Part shown: positions 9,090 through 18,032 of the stretch, piece by piece
How the letters are laid out: every line of letters starts with the position of its first letter
How positions within the stretch are numbered: position 1 is the first letter of the stretch
NCBI RefSeq assembly: GCF_017313105.1
Contig: NZ_JAFLND010000002.1
Coordinates: 124,001-188,000 of the forward strand
DNA: 64,000 nucleotides
Direction: 5' to 3'
Source: [Muricauda] lutisoli (nom. illeg.)
GTDB lineage: Bacteria; Bacteroidota; Bacteroidia; Flavobacteriales; Flavobacteriaceae
Notes under the pieces: generated by a model
What the model was told of the DNA's origin: nothing
Databases searched by the model: none
Seen by the model: the letters and a program-made list of their open reading frames with translations, nothing else
Made by a program: the position numbers and the translations under genes

Positions 9090-12000
9090 CGGTTTTGCAT
9101 TTTAAGTTGCAATTCACTTTTCCAACTGTACAGCACGGGTACCACAAACAATGTGACCAATGCAATCAACATACCCCCAAAGCTTGGAATGGCCATGGGT
9201 ATCATAATGTCGCTTCCCCTGCCTGTACTGGTAAGCACGGGCAATAGCGCTAAAATTGTAGTTGCCGTGGTCATCAAACAAGGTCTGATTCGTTTTTGAC
9301 CTGCCTCCAAAACCGAAGCACGAATACCTTTCAAGCTTTCGGGTCTGTTCTTATCAAAAGTTTGGGTAAGATATGTGGCCATCACTACCCCGTCATCCGT
9401 AGCAATACCGAAAAGAGCGATAAACCCTACCCATACCGCCACACTCAGGTTGATGGTGTGCATTTGAAAAAGGTCCCTCAGGTTTTCACCCATAAAACTA
9501 AAGTTGAGGAACCAATCCTGGCCATAAAACCATATCATTAAAAATCCGCCGGCAAATGCCACCATAATCCCAGAAAACACCATCAAGGATGTGGCAACCG
9601 ACCTAAACTGGAAGTAGAGAATCAAGAATATGATCAACAATGCCAATGGAACCACCACGGACAAGGTTTTCTTGGCCCGCAACTGGTTTTCATACGAGCC
9701 GGTAAACTGATAACTGATGCCTTTGGGCACCGTCAATTGGCCGCTTTCAATCTTTTCCAGAATCTTGGCCTGTGCATTTTCGACCACATCAACTTCGGCA
9801 TAGCCGTCTTGTTTATCGAACAGCACGTAGCCCACTAAAAAGGTATCCTCACTTTTAATGGCTTGCGGTCCTTGCTCGTATCGGATGGTTACCAATTCGC
9901 TCAACGGCACCGGACTGCCTTTTTGCACTGGAACATAAATGTTTCCGATATCGGTGGGATTCTCACGAAGCTCCCTTGGGTAGCGCACGCGAACACTGTA
10001 ACGTTCCCTTCCTTCAACGGTTTGGGTCAGCGTCATCCCACCAAGGGCAACCTCCAGAATTTGCTGAACATCTTCTATCACTAGACCGTAGCGAACAAGT
10101 TTTTCGCGATCAATATCGATAAGGAGATAGGGCTTGCCAACGATTCGGTCGGCAAAAACCGCTTCATCTTTAACCCCGGCAGCTTCTTTTAAAATAGGTT
10201 CCAATTGAAGTCCAAAGTTTTCGATTTCCTTTAAATCCTGACCTTTCACTTTAATGCCCATGGGAGCTCGCATCCCGGTTTGAAGCATTACCAAACGTGT
10301 TTCAATAGGTTGTAATTTGGGAGCTGAAGTAACTCCGGGCAACTTAGTAACTTTCACGATTTCGTTCCAAATATCATCTGGACGCTCTATTTCTGGGCGC
10401 CAGTTTCTAAAGTATTCACCGTCATCATCCGGAATCAAAAGGTCTCTATCTATTCGTAATGGTTCGCTCACATGGTTTTCGGCATAGTTCTGCTCGTTGC
10501 TTACTTCTAAATTTGGATTGGCGAGCACTTTTCCGTTACTCAACTCAAAATAACCATCCGCATTCACTTTGAATCGCTGTGGACTTCCGGCTTCATTTTT
10601 TTGATACTCCGACCTGTATTGTATAATGTTCTCGTACATGGATAGGGGTGCTGGATCTAAAGCGGATTCCGTTCTACCCGCTTTCCCTACAACGGTCTGA
10701 ATCTCGGGAATTGTGGCTACAGCCATATCCAGCTGCTGCAATACCCGTTTGTTTTCTTCTACCCCTGCATGTGGCAGTGAAGTGGGCATCAGTAAGAAGG
10801 AACCTTCATTTAAGGAAGGCATAAACTCTTGACCCGTGTTCCGCATGATCATAAATCCGAAGACCACGATTACAGTAGGGATGGAAAGGAACAGTAATTT
10901 GTTTTCAAGTGCCCAGGTCAAAATACGACTGTAATATTGTCTGAAGAGGTAAAATACTCCCAATAGACCGCCACATATCAACCCAACAAAAAGCAGATTG
11001 ATACCAATACTCCGATCAAAGCCCAACGGTCTCCAATAAGCGGCCAACAAGAAAATAATCGTAGCAACACAAATACCCACATTGAGCATTCCTGCTTGTT
11101 TTTCATCAATAACATCCCTCCATTTGAGAATTCCTGAAACACCAAAGGCGATCAAGGCCAAGCCCAACCAATATCCGAAAGCGATGGCCGCCAATCCCAA
11201 GGTTATCAAAAGACCGTTCCAAATGTATTTGAAAATTTGATTTACATTTTTCTTTCTAAAAATTGCGGCTGCAAAAGGTGGGATCAAAAAGAGGGCAACG
11301 ATTATGGATGCCGTCAATGCCATGGTTTTAGTAAAGGCCAGGGGTCGGAAGAGCTTTCCTTCGGCCCCCACCATGGTAAACACAGGAATAAAACTGATAA
11401 TGGTCGTCAGCACCGCGGTCAAAATAGCACCTGACACCTCGGAAGTCGCATTATAGACCACTTCATTGGTCGACAAGCTTGCATCGTTCTCATCCATGTG
11501 ACGAATAATGTTCTCCGAGAGAATCACCCCAACATCTACCATGGTTCCAATTGCAATGGCGATACCTGATAGCGCTACAATATTGGCGTCTACCCCGAAC
11601 ATTTTCATAGCGATGAACACCATGAGCACTGCAACGGGCAGCAGTCCAGAAATCAAAACGGAGGCCCTAAGATTGAACACCATGACCACAATCACCAAAA
11701 TGGTGATCAGAATTTCAAGGGTCAAGGCTTCATTGAGTGTTCCCAGTGTTTCTTGGATAAGTTCGGTTCTGTCGTAAAAAGGAACAATGGTAAGCTGTGA
11801 AGTGGTTCCATCTTTCAATTCTTTGGAGGGAAGACCCGCACTCAACTCCTTTATTTGATCTTTTACGTTATTGATGACCTCCAACGGATTGGCGCCATAA
11901 CGGGCTACAACCACACCGCCCACCACTTCGGCACCTTCCTTGTCCAGAATCCCACGGCGAACAGCTGGTCCCAAAGAAACCCGGGCCACATCCTGAATGC

Positions 12001-12826
12001 GAATGGAAGTATAGTCTGTTGCGGTAACTACTGCATTTTTTATATCGTCCAAAGATCTAATGTAGCCAAGCCCACGCACCAAATATTCGGCTTTATTGAT
12101 TTCCAAGGTCTGTGCACCAATATCCCTATTGCTCTGTTTAACGGCTTTCACCACTTGATCCAAACCAACATTGTACTGTTTCATCAGTTCGGGGTCCACA
12201 TCCACTTGGTATTCCTGAACAAAACCTCCGATGGATGCTACCTCGGATACGCCGGATGCGGAAGACAGAGCGTATTTTACATAGTAATCCTGTACGCTAC
12301 GGAGTTCCTGCAAATCCCATCCTCCAGTCACATTGCCTTCTTCATCCCGACCTTCCAGGGTATACCAGAAAATTTGTCCCAAGGCCGTGGCATCGGGTCC
12401 CAAAGCAGGGTTTACACCATTTGGCAACAAGTTATTGGGAAGCGAATTGAGTTTTTCCAAAATACGGCTTCGGCTCCAGTAGAATTCAACATCCTCCTCA
12501 AAAATGATGTATATGCTGGAAAACCCGAACATAGAAGAACTTCGAATGGTCTTGACCCCTGGAATGCCCAATAACGAAGTGGTCAACGGATAGGTGATTT
12601 GATCTTCTATATCTTGTGGAGAACGACCTGGCCACTTGGTAAAAACAATTTGTTGGTTTTCGCCAATATCGGGAATTGCATCCACGGCAACGGGGTTACT
12701 CGGCAAAATGCCACCAGTATCCCAATTAAAAGGAGTGCTAACAATACCCCATGCCATAAAAAATAGCAGGAGCAGCACAGCTACCAATTTGTTCTCTATT
12801 AAAAATTTGATGCTTTTGTTCAGCAT
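9086..12826 (-). CDS. cusA: Heavy-metal RND efflux permease (CusA/CzcA family), enlarged
   Basis: 1246-aa inner membrane proton-driven pump. Typical HME-RND features: N-terminal helix, porter-domain start with FTKWPGRSPQDIEDQITYPL, VSVNDVDP-like strands, transmembrane block with GTMVDVGVILSENIIRHM, and a second block with FGIATDDGVVMATYL carrying acidic residues for proton relay. It is about 200 residues longer than E. coli CusA. The extra length includes a hydrophobic insertion of several helices (about 520-650) between the two halves and an extended porter loop (about 720-800, with repeated short polar stretches). Such enlarged CusA proteins are usual in Bacteroidota. Copper/silver is the likely substrate, judged from the CopA, HMBD and HYC_CC_PP neighbours. 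Confidence 0.95.
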   Translation of the reverse strand: MLNKSIKFLIENKLVAVLLLLFFMAWGIVSTPFNWDTGGILPSNPVAVDAIPDIGENQQIVFTKWPGRSPQDIEDQITYPLTTSLLGIPGVKTIRSSSMFGFSSIYIIFEEDVEFYWSRSRILEKLNSLPNNLLPNGVNPALGPDATALGQIFWYTLEGRDEEGNVTGGWDLQELRSVQDYYVKYALSSASGVSEVASIGGFVQEYQVDVDPELMKQYNVGLDQVVKAVKQSNRDIGAQTLEINKAEYLVRGLGYIRSLDDIKNAVVTATDYTSIRIQDVARVSLGPAVRRGILDKEGAEVVGGVVVARYGANPLEVINNVKDQIKELSAGLPSKELKDGTTSQLTIVPFYDRTELIQETLGTLNEALTLEILITILVIVVMVFNLRASVLISGLLPVAVLMVFIAMKMFGVDANIVALSGIAIAIGTMVDVGVILSENIIRHMDENDASLSTNEVVYNATSEVSGAILTAVLTTIISFIPVFTMVGAEGKLFRPLAFTKTMALTASIIVALFLIPPFAAAIFRKKNVNQIFKYIWNGLLITLGLAAIAFGYWLGLALIAFGVSGILKWRDVIDEKQAGMLNVGICVATIIFLLAAYWRPLGFDRSIGINLLFVGLICGGLLGVFYLFRQYYSRILTWALENKLLFLSIPTVIVVFGFMIMRNTGQEFMPSLNEGSFLLMPTSLPHAGVEENKRVLQQLDMAVATIPEIQTVVGKAGRTESALDPAPLSMYENIIQYRSEYQKNEAGSPQRFKVNADGYFELSNGKVLANPNLEVSNEQNYAENHVSEPLRIDRDLLIPDDDGEYFRNWRPEIERPDDIWNEIVKVTKLPGVTSAPKLQPIETRLVMLQTGMRAPMGIKVKGQDLKEIENFGLQLEPILKEAAGVKDEAVFADRIVGKPYLLIDIDREKLVRYGLVIEDVQQILEVALGGMTLTQTVEGRERYSVRVRYPRELRENPTDIGNIYVPVQKGSPVPLSELVTIRYEQGPQAIKSEDTFLVGYVLFDKQDGYAEVDVVENAQAKILEKIESGQLTVPKGISYQFTGSYENQLRAKKTLSVVVPLALLIIFLILYFQFRSVATSLMVFSGIMVAFAGGFLMIWFYGQDWFLNFSFMGENLRDLFQMHTINLSVAVWVGFIALFGIATDDGVVMATYLTQTFDKNRPESLKGIRASVLEAGQKRIRPCLMTTATTILALLPVLTSTGRGSDIMIPMAIPSFGGMLIALVTLFVVPVLYSWKSELQLKMQNR

Positions 12827-12877
12827 AAAGGTTTGATTTAAACATTAGATCAATACAAAACGCGCATAAATGCAGAC

Positions 12878-12898
12878 GCCCGACCAAATAAGTCGGGT
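12878..12898 (-). terminator. Short hairpin between the HYC_CC_PP gene and cusA
   Basis: GCCCGAC (12878-12884) and GTCGGGT (12892-12898) pair with a 7-nt loop, 20 bases beyond the stop of the HYC_CC_PP gene. No U-run follows on the minus strand, so it may be an attenuator or processing hairpin that sets the ratio of the small protein to the pump rather than a full terminator. Confidence 0.35.
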
Positions 12899-12917
12899 AA
12901 TTCAATCCAAGTTTAAA

Positions 12918-13304
12918 TCAAATAAGGAAAGTCTGGTCAAGAACCTGTACGTCCCGTATCAATGGGGGCGGGTTATATTCACCGAAAGTAACGGGTTCTT
13001 GAGAATCAATTTCGAAAAGCTGAAAATAAGTTTGGACAAAGCTTACCAAGAAGACTTGTTGATCCAAATCAAAGTTCTCAAAGGAAATTTTTAGGTCATG
13101 CTGACCTTGAAGGGTAAAAGATTCATCATCACAACAGGATTTTTCCATTTCCATGTCCATACCGCAGTCATCGGCATGGGCAAATAAGGAAATATCCATC
13201 ACTTTACCCATACAAATATGCTTGTCGACCGTCCACGAAACCGTGGAAGCCAAGACCAAAAGGGCCATTAATGAGGATACTATTTGATGAAAAATCTGTT
13301 TCAT
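12918..13304 (-). CDS. HYC_CC_PP family secreted protein, first gene of copper operon
   Basis: 128 aa with a signal peptide (about 1-25). It carries the three signature elements of this Bacteroidota family, in slightly altered form: HIC (29-31, where HYC is usual), the double Cys CC (57-58) in EKSCCDDES, and a PPP stretch near residue 112. The surrounding Met/Asp/Cys-rich segment (CGMDMEMEKSCC) suggests metal binding. Family members are usually found beside copper or zinc efflux genes; the molecular function is unknown. It is transcribed from its own promoter region (13305-13380) and leads the operon, 91 bp ahead of cusA. Confidence 0.8.
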   Translation of the reverse strand: MKQIFHQIVSSLMALLVLASTVSWTVDKHICMGKVMDISLFAHADDCGMDMEMEKSCCDDESFTLQGQHDLKISFENFDLDQQVFLVSFVQTYFQLFEIDSQEPVTFGEYNPPPLIRDVQVLDQTFLI

Positions 13305-13311
13305 TCGATTA

Positions 13312-13341
13312 CAAAACTACAAAATATCAACAATTATTGTT
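13312..13341 (-). promoter_or_regulatory. Putative copper-operon promoter with overlapping palindrome
   Basis: On the minus strand TAGTTTTG (13319 down to 13312) matches the Bacteroidota -7 consensus TAnnTTTG, eight bases before the HYC_CC_PP ATG. Just upstream is a perfect 13-base inverted repeat AACAAT-T-ATTGTT (13329-13341), placed where a regulator would contact RNA polymerase. No TTG at the ideal -33 spacing is present, which would suit an activated promoter. The HMA-AraC protein is the obvious candidate regulator, but AraC proteins often bind direct repeats, so this link is weak. Confidence 0.35.
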
Positions 13342-13389
13342 TTGCTTAACAGAACTTTATCTGTTTTCAACATGTAAGCTCTCTTTAAT

Positions 13390-13421
13390 TTGTCGTACAA
13401 ATCCACTATTCAATACATTTG
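13390..13421 (+). promoter_or_regulatory. Promoter of the GAF/fRMsr-like gene
   Basis: TTG at 13390-13392, a 21-base spacer, then TACATTTG at 13414-13421, a good match to the Bacteroidota -33/-7 consensus. The ATG of the gene is 17 bases downstream, giving a very short leader. The TTG that could be misread as an upstream start codon is therefore the -33 element. Confidence 0.65.
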
Positions 13422-13437
13422 CAAAAAAAATCATCTC

Positions 13438-13890
13438 ATGCTAAAATCATTGGAACCCAAGGTACTCGACATCGTTAAGGATGCGAACAAATCCGTGGAT
13501 ACCCGTTTGGGTGAAATCTGTGAACTTTTACAAAGCAACGTTGATCATTACGATTGGGTCGGGTTTTATTTTAAAAATGGGGACAAAGAGGAATTGAAAC
13601 TGGGACCTTATGCAGGTGCGCCCACCGACCACACCATTATACCTTTTGGCAAAGGCATCTGCGGACAAGTAGCCGTGAGCAATGAGAACTTTGTGGTACC
13701 CGATGTGGCCGCTCAAGACAACTACATTGCCTGTAGCATAACCGTAAAAGCGGAGATTGTGGTTCCCTTGTTCGTAAACGGTAAAAATGTGGGGCAAATC
13801 GATATCGATTCCAATACTCCGGACCCATTTACAGAGGAAGATGAGCGCTTTTTGGAATTCATCAACCAGAAAGTGGCCGAGATTCTGTAA
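13438..13890 (+). CDS. GAF-domain protein of the free Met-(R)-sulfoxide reductase family
   Basis: 150 aa, essentially one GAF domain. Strong resemblance to fRMsr (E. coli YebR/MsrC): DWVGFYF, LGPYAG, IPFGKGICG, VVPDV, YIACS and GQIDIDS with F-x-EED at the end. fRMsr reduces free methionine-(R)-sulfoxide using three Cys. Here two are kept, C75 (GKGIC) and C99 (YIACS), while the position of the first Cys (ten residues before C75) is His65. The protein may be a two-Cys reductase variant or a GAF ligand sensor. The start is the ATG at 13438 because an upstream TTG belongs to the promoter. It is divergent from the copper operon and precedes purH. Confidence 0.82.
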   Translation: MLKSLEPKVLDIVKDANKSVDTRLGEICELLQSNVDHYDWVGFYFKNGDKEELKLGPYAGAPTDHTIIPFGKGICGQVAVSNENFVVPDVAAQDNYIACSITVKAEIVVPLFVNGKNVGQIDIDSNTPDPFTEEDERFLEFINQKVAEIL

Positions 13891-13942
13891 AACTTCTCCC
13901 AATTTGTTGATAAACCGTGCTGCTTTTTAGCTTCAAAAAAAG

Positions 13943-13950
13943 TACTTTTG
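13943..13950 (+). promoter_or_regulatory. Candidate -7 element upstream of purH
   Basis: TACTTTTG fits TAnnTTTG and lies 33 bases before the purH ATG. No well-spaced TTG is found, so only the -7 half is supported. Confidence 0.4.
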
Positions 13951-13983
13951 TGCGCTTAATAAATTGATTCTAAGACACAGAAG

Positions 13984-15513
13984 ATGACTGCAAAAAAAGC
14001 CGCTGCCGCATTAATTTCAGTATTTCATAAAGATGGGCTCGAACCCATCGTTAAAAAATTGGACGAACTTGGTGTAACCCTTTATTCTACCGGGGGAACC
14101 GAAAAATTTATCCGAGATCTTGGTATCGATGTGGTACCTGTTGAAGATGTAACCAGCTACCCATCCATTTTGGGTGGCCGTGTAAAAACATTGCACCCAA
14201 AGGTTTTTGGAGGGATTTTGAACAGGCAGGACAATGAGAGTGATGTGGCCCAAATGGAGGAATTCAATATTCCTCAGTTGGACATTGTGATCGTTGACCT
14301 TTATCCTTTTGAAAAAACCGTTGCCAGCGGCGCATCGGAACAAGATATTATCGAAAAAATCGATATCGGTGGCATTTCCCTGATCAGGGCTGCTGCCAAA
14401 AACTTCAAGGATGTACTCTGTGTATCTTCCATGGAGGATTACGAAGACTTTTTGAACGTGATTTCCGAAGGCAACGGAACCACCACTTTGGAAGACCGTA
14501 AACGTTTTGCCACCAAGGCCTTCAATATTTCGTCACATTACGATACCGCCATCTTCAACTATTTCAATCAGAACCATGAAGAAGCCGTACTGAAAATAAG
14601 CGAGACCAAGGGTCAGGTATTGCGCTACGGTGAAAACCCACACCAAAAAGGATTCTTCTTTGGTGATTTTGATGCCATGTTCTCCAAACTTCATGGCAAA
14701 GAGCTATCCTACAACAATCTATTGGATGTGGATGCTGCCGTAAATTTGATGGGCGAATTTAAAAATGACGACCCGACCTTTGCCATTCTAAAACACAACA
14801 ATGCCTGTGGACTGGCCACCCGAAATAACATCCACCAAGCGTATGTGGATGCTTTGGCCGGCGACCCTGTTTCAGCATTTGGCGGTATTCTGATCTCGAA
14901 TGTTGAAATTGACAAGCCAACGGCCGAGGAAATCCATAAATTGTTCTGCGAAGTGGTCATTGCCCCAAGTTATTCCGATGAAGCGTTGGAAATCCTAAAG
15001 GGCAAAAAGAACAGAATCATACTTATCCAAAATGAAATTGACTTACCCGATACATTGGTCCGAACTTGTTTGAACGGTGTTTTGGTTCAGGATAAGGATT
15101 CGAAAACCGATTCCGAAGAGGATCTTAATCCTGTAACGGACAAAAAACCGACTCCGGAAGAAATCGAGGATCTGATTTTTGCCTCCAAGTTGTGCAAGCA
15201 CACCAAAAGCAACACCATTGTTTTGGCAAAGAACAAACAATTGTGTGCAAGCGGTACCGGGCAAACCTCACGTGTTGATGCCCTGAACCAAGCCATCCAT
15301 AAAGCAAAGTCTTTTGAATTTGACTTGGAAGGTGCCGTAATGGCCAGTGATGCCTTCTTCCCATTCCCTGATTGTGTGGAGATTGCGGACAAAGCAGGCA
15401 TTAAAAGTGTGATACAACCGGGAGGCTCCATCAAGGACCAATTGAGCATTGATTACTGCAATGAAAATGGATTGGCGATGGTGATGACAGGTACTAGGCA
15501 TTTTAAACATTAA
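13984..15513 (+). CDS. purH: Bifunctional AICAR formyltransferase / IMP cyclohydrolase
   Basis: 509-aa enzyme for the last two steps of de novo purine synthesis: formylation of AICAR with 10-formyl-THF, then cyclisation to IMP. The N-terminal IMP cyclohydrolase (MGS-like) domain shows STGGTEKFIRD, GGRVKTLHPKVFGGIL and the DLYPFEKTV segment. The C-terminal AICARFT domain shows RYGENPHQKG, LKHNNACGLA, DPVSAFGGI, VRTCLNGVL and the PGGSIKDQ ending with GTRHFKH. Length matches the family. It is a single gene after the GAF protein and precedes the mre cluster; separate promoters are likely. Confidence 0.98.
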   Translation: MTAKKAAAALISVFHKDGLEPIVKKLDELGVTLYSTGGTEKFIRDLGIDVVPVEDVTSYPSILGGRVKTLHPKVFGGILNRQDNESDVAQMEEFNIPQLDIVIVDLYPFEKTVASGASEQDIIEKIDIGGISLIRAAAKNFKDVLCVSSMEDYEDFLNVISEGNGTTTLEDRKRFATKAFNISSHYDTAIFNYFNQNHEEAVLKISETKGQVLRYGENPHQKGFFFGDFDAMFSKLHGKELSYNNLLDVDAAVNLMGEFKNDDPTFAILKHNNACGLATRNNIHQAYVDALAGDPVSAFGGILISNVEIDKPTAEEIHKLFCEVVIAPSYSDEALEILKGKKNRIILIQNEIDLPDTLVRTCLNGVLVQDKDSKTDSEEDLNPVTDKKPTPEEIEDLIFASKLCKHTKSNTIVLAKNKQLCASGTGQTSRVDALNQAIHKAKSFEFDLEGAVMASDAFFPFPDCVEIADKAGIKSVIQPGGSIKDQLSIDYCNENGLAMVMTGTRHFKH

Positions 15514-15568
15514 TTTTAGTACTTTAGCCGATAAATTTTACCGTTAATCCGAAATAGACGCTTTTTTT

Positions 15569-16597
15569 ATGGGATTTTTTGATTTCATGACCGAGGAAAT
15601 AGCTATTGACCTTGGTACTGCAAATACCCTGATCATCCATTTGGACAAAGTGGTTGTTGACAGTCCTTCCATTGTGGCTAGGGACCGCGTATCAGGAAAA
15701 ATTATCGCGGTGGGCCGCGAAGCTAATATGATGCAGGGTAAGACCCATGAAAACATCAAGACCATACGACCATTGAAAGATGGGGTTATCGCCGATTTTG
15801 ATGCATCGGAAAAGATGATCAGCATGTTCATCAAAAATATTCCAGCGCTCAAGAAAAAGTGGTTCCCGCCTGCATTGCGGATGGTCATTTGTATTCCTTC
15901 GGGTATTACAGAAGTGGAAATGCGAGCGGTACGTGAGTCTGCGGAACGCGTCAACGGTAAAGAGGTATACCTGATTCATGAGCCCATGGCCGCTGCCATC
16001 GGTATTGGTCTTGATATTATGCAGCCGAAAGGAAACATGATCGTGGATATAGGTGGTGGTACAACTGAGATTGCCGTGATCGCACTAGGAGGTATCGTTT
16101 GTGACAAGTCCGTGAAAATTGCGGGGGATGTGTTTACCAACGACATCATTTATTACATGCGCACCCAACACAACCTGTATGTGGGCGAAAGCACGGCGGA
16201 AGCCATCAAAATTGAGATTGGTTCGGCCACGGAAGATCTAAAATCCCCACCGGAGGATAAATCCATTCAAGGACGTGATCTTTTGACAGGTAAACCAAAA
16301 CAGGTGCAGGTTTCCTACAGGGAAATTGCCAAGGCTCTGGACAAGAGTATTTTAAGAGTGGAGGATGCGGTTATGGAAACGTTGTCCCAAACACCACCCG
16401 AACTTGCCGCCGATATCTACAATACAGGTATTTATCTGGCAGGTGGCGGATCTATGCTTCGAGGATTGGACAGAAGGCTTTCCCTTAAAACCGATTTGCC
16501 CGTTTACATTGCCGAAGATCCTTTGAGAGCGGTTGTTCGAGGTACAGGTATTGCGCTTAAAAACTTGGAACGCTACAAAAGTATTTTAATAAAATAG
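15569..16597 (+). CDS. mreB: Rod shape-determining protein MreB
   Basis: 342-aa bacterial actin that forms membrane-bound filaments and guides the elongasome (MreC, MreD, PBP2, RodA). Actin-fold motifs are clear: phosphate 1 loop AIDLGTANTLI, the GVIADFDASEKMI segment, IPSGITEVEMRAV, phosphate 2 DIGGGTTEIAVIALGG and the adenosine motif YLAGGGSMLRGLDRRL. It begins the mreBCD-mrdAB cluster, all on the plus strand, with 65 bp before mreC. Confidence 0.98.
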   Translation: MGFFDFMTEEIAIDLGTANTLIIHLDKVVVDSPSIVARDRVSGKIIAVGREANMMQGKTHENIKTIRPLKDGVIADFDASEKMISMFIKNIPALKKKWFPPALRMVICIPSGITEVEMRAVRESAERVNGKEVYLIHEPMAAAIGIGLDIMQPKGNMIVDIGGGTTEIAVIALGGIVCDKSVKIAGDVFTNDIIYYMRTQHNLYVGESTAEAIKIEIGSATEDLKSPPEDKSIQGRDLLTGKPKQVQVSYREIAKALDKSILRVEDAVMETLSQTPPELAADIYNTGIYLAGGGSMLRGLDRRLSLKTDLPVYIAEDPLRAVVRGTGIALKNLERYKSILIK

Positions 16598-16662
16598 ACC
16601 TGTAATCCTTACAGTTCTATTACCTTCAAGGAGTGGAAAAACCTTCTTAACGATACGATTGC

Positions 16663-17475
16663 ATGCAACGCATCATCAATTTTATTTTACGCTATCGAAA
16701 TGCATTTTTGTATGCGTTTTTTGCGTTTATAGCATTGGTGATGACCATTCGGTCACACTCTTACCATCAATCCAAATTTTTTAATTCATCACGATGGGTC
16801 ACGGGCAGTATTTATGGCGCCGGTTCCGATGTGTCTTCTTATTTCAACTTACAAGAAGAGAACAAAAGATTGGTGGAGGAAAACAAACGGTTGCGGAAAA
16901 TGCTCTTCAACACCCAATATGATAGTATTGAACCCTTGGATTCCACTTTGTCCATCTACCAAGTTCTAGACGCGAAGCTTATCAAAAATAGCTTTACATC
17001 CCCCCGAAACTATGTTCTAATAGACAAAGGAGAAGAAGACGGAGTGCAGCAGGATATGGGCGTGATTACTACGGAAGGGATTTTAGGAATCGTGGAAAAT
17101 GTATCCAACAGTTTTGCCACAGTGCAAAGTGTGCTCAACACTAAATCCAACATCAATGCCAAAATAAAAGGCACCGAATACTTTGGCTCTTTGATTTGGG
17201 ACACAAAAGACTATACTGTTGTCCAACTCGTTGATATTCCCCGATTGGTTCCCTTGGTAGTGGGCGATACCATCGTTACGGGGGGCATGTCCAGTATTTT
17301 TCCAGAAAACGTACCTATCGGAACGATAAAAAAGTATGACCTTAACGATGCCAAGAGTTTTTACAATATTGATGTGCAATTGTTTTCCGACATGGCCAAC
17401 ATCAAAAATGTATACTTGATACAGAACAAGGACAAAGAGGAAATCGAGGAACTAGAATCCAGAACCATAGAATGA
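16663..17475 (+). CDS. mreC: Rod shape-determining protein MreC
   Basis: 270 aa. A short cytosolic N-terminus and one membrane helix (about 12-30) are followed by a coiled coil (about 60-85, NKRLVEENKRLRKM) and the periplasmic beta-barrel domain containing NYVLIDKGEEDGVQQDMGVIT, a segment typical of MreC. It links MreB to PBP2 in the periplasm. Its last codons overlap the mreD start by 4 bp, indicating translational coupling. Confidence 0.95.
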   Translation: MQRIINFILRYRNAFLYAFFAFIALVMTIRSHSYHQSKFFNSSRWVTGSIYGAGSDVSSYFNLQEENKRLVEENKRLRKMLFNTQYDSIEPLDSTLSIYQVLDAKLIKNSFTSPRNYVLIDKGEEDGVQQDMGVITTEGILGIVENVSNSFATVQSVLNTKSNINAKIKGTEYFGSLIWDTKDYTVVQLVDIPRLVPLVVGDTIVTGGMSSIFPENVPIGTIKKYDLNDAKSFYNIDVQLFSDMANIKNVYLIQNKDKEEIEELESRTIE

Positions 17476-17978
17476 ACAACACCCTGATCATAAATATTTT
17501 GCGTTTTGTGTTGTTGGTCATCACACAGGTACTGATTTTCAACAACCTGAACTTTCTGGGCTTTATAAATCCTTTTGTGTACGTAGTTTTCTTTTATTGG
17601 TACCCCATCAAAGGGAACAGGGCCATTTTTATGCTCACCGCTTTTCTATTGGGACTGGTCATAGATATTTTCTCGGATACACTTGCCCTAAATGCTTTGG
17701 CTTCGGTAACCATTGCCTATGCCAGACCGGCGATTATGCGATTTTGCTTCGGGGTAAATTATGATTTCCAGAGTTTCAGTTTTAAGAATACGACCAAGGT
17801 GCAGCGTATCACGTTTTTGGCCTTACTTGTGCTTCTACATCATCTGATATTCTTTTCGTTTGAAATTTTAAGTATTGCCCATATCCTATTAATTTTGAAA
17901 AAAGTTTTTGCCACTGGTATTGTAACTTTAATACTTTGTGTATTATTCAGTTCACTTTTTAGTCCAAAAAGCGAATAA
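17472..17978 (+). CDS. mreD: Rod shape-determining protein MreD
   Basis: 168-aa polytopic inner membrane protein of the elongasome. About five hydrophobic helices can be read, with the conserved Bacteroidota segment GFINPFVYVVFFYWYPI and GLVIDIFSD near helix 3. Start ATG overlaps the mreC stop (ATGA). It is followed 54 bp later by the PBP2 gene. Confidence 0.9.
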   Translation: MNNTLIINILRFVLLVITQVLIFNNLNFLGFINPFVYVVFFYWYPIKGNRAIFMLTAFLLGLVIDIFSDTLALNALASVTIAYARPAIMRFCFGVNYDFQSFSFKNTTKVQRITFLALLVLLHHLIFFSFEILSIAHILLILKKVFATGIVTLILCVLFSSLFSPKSE

Positions 17979-18032
17979 AAACTTAGTTTTTATCGTTGGG
18001 GTATATATGAGCCCTAAGAATTCAGGTTCGTC

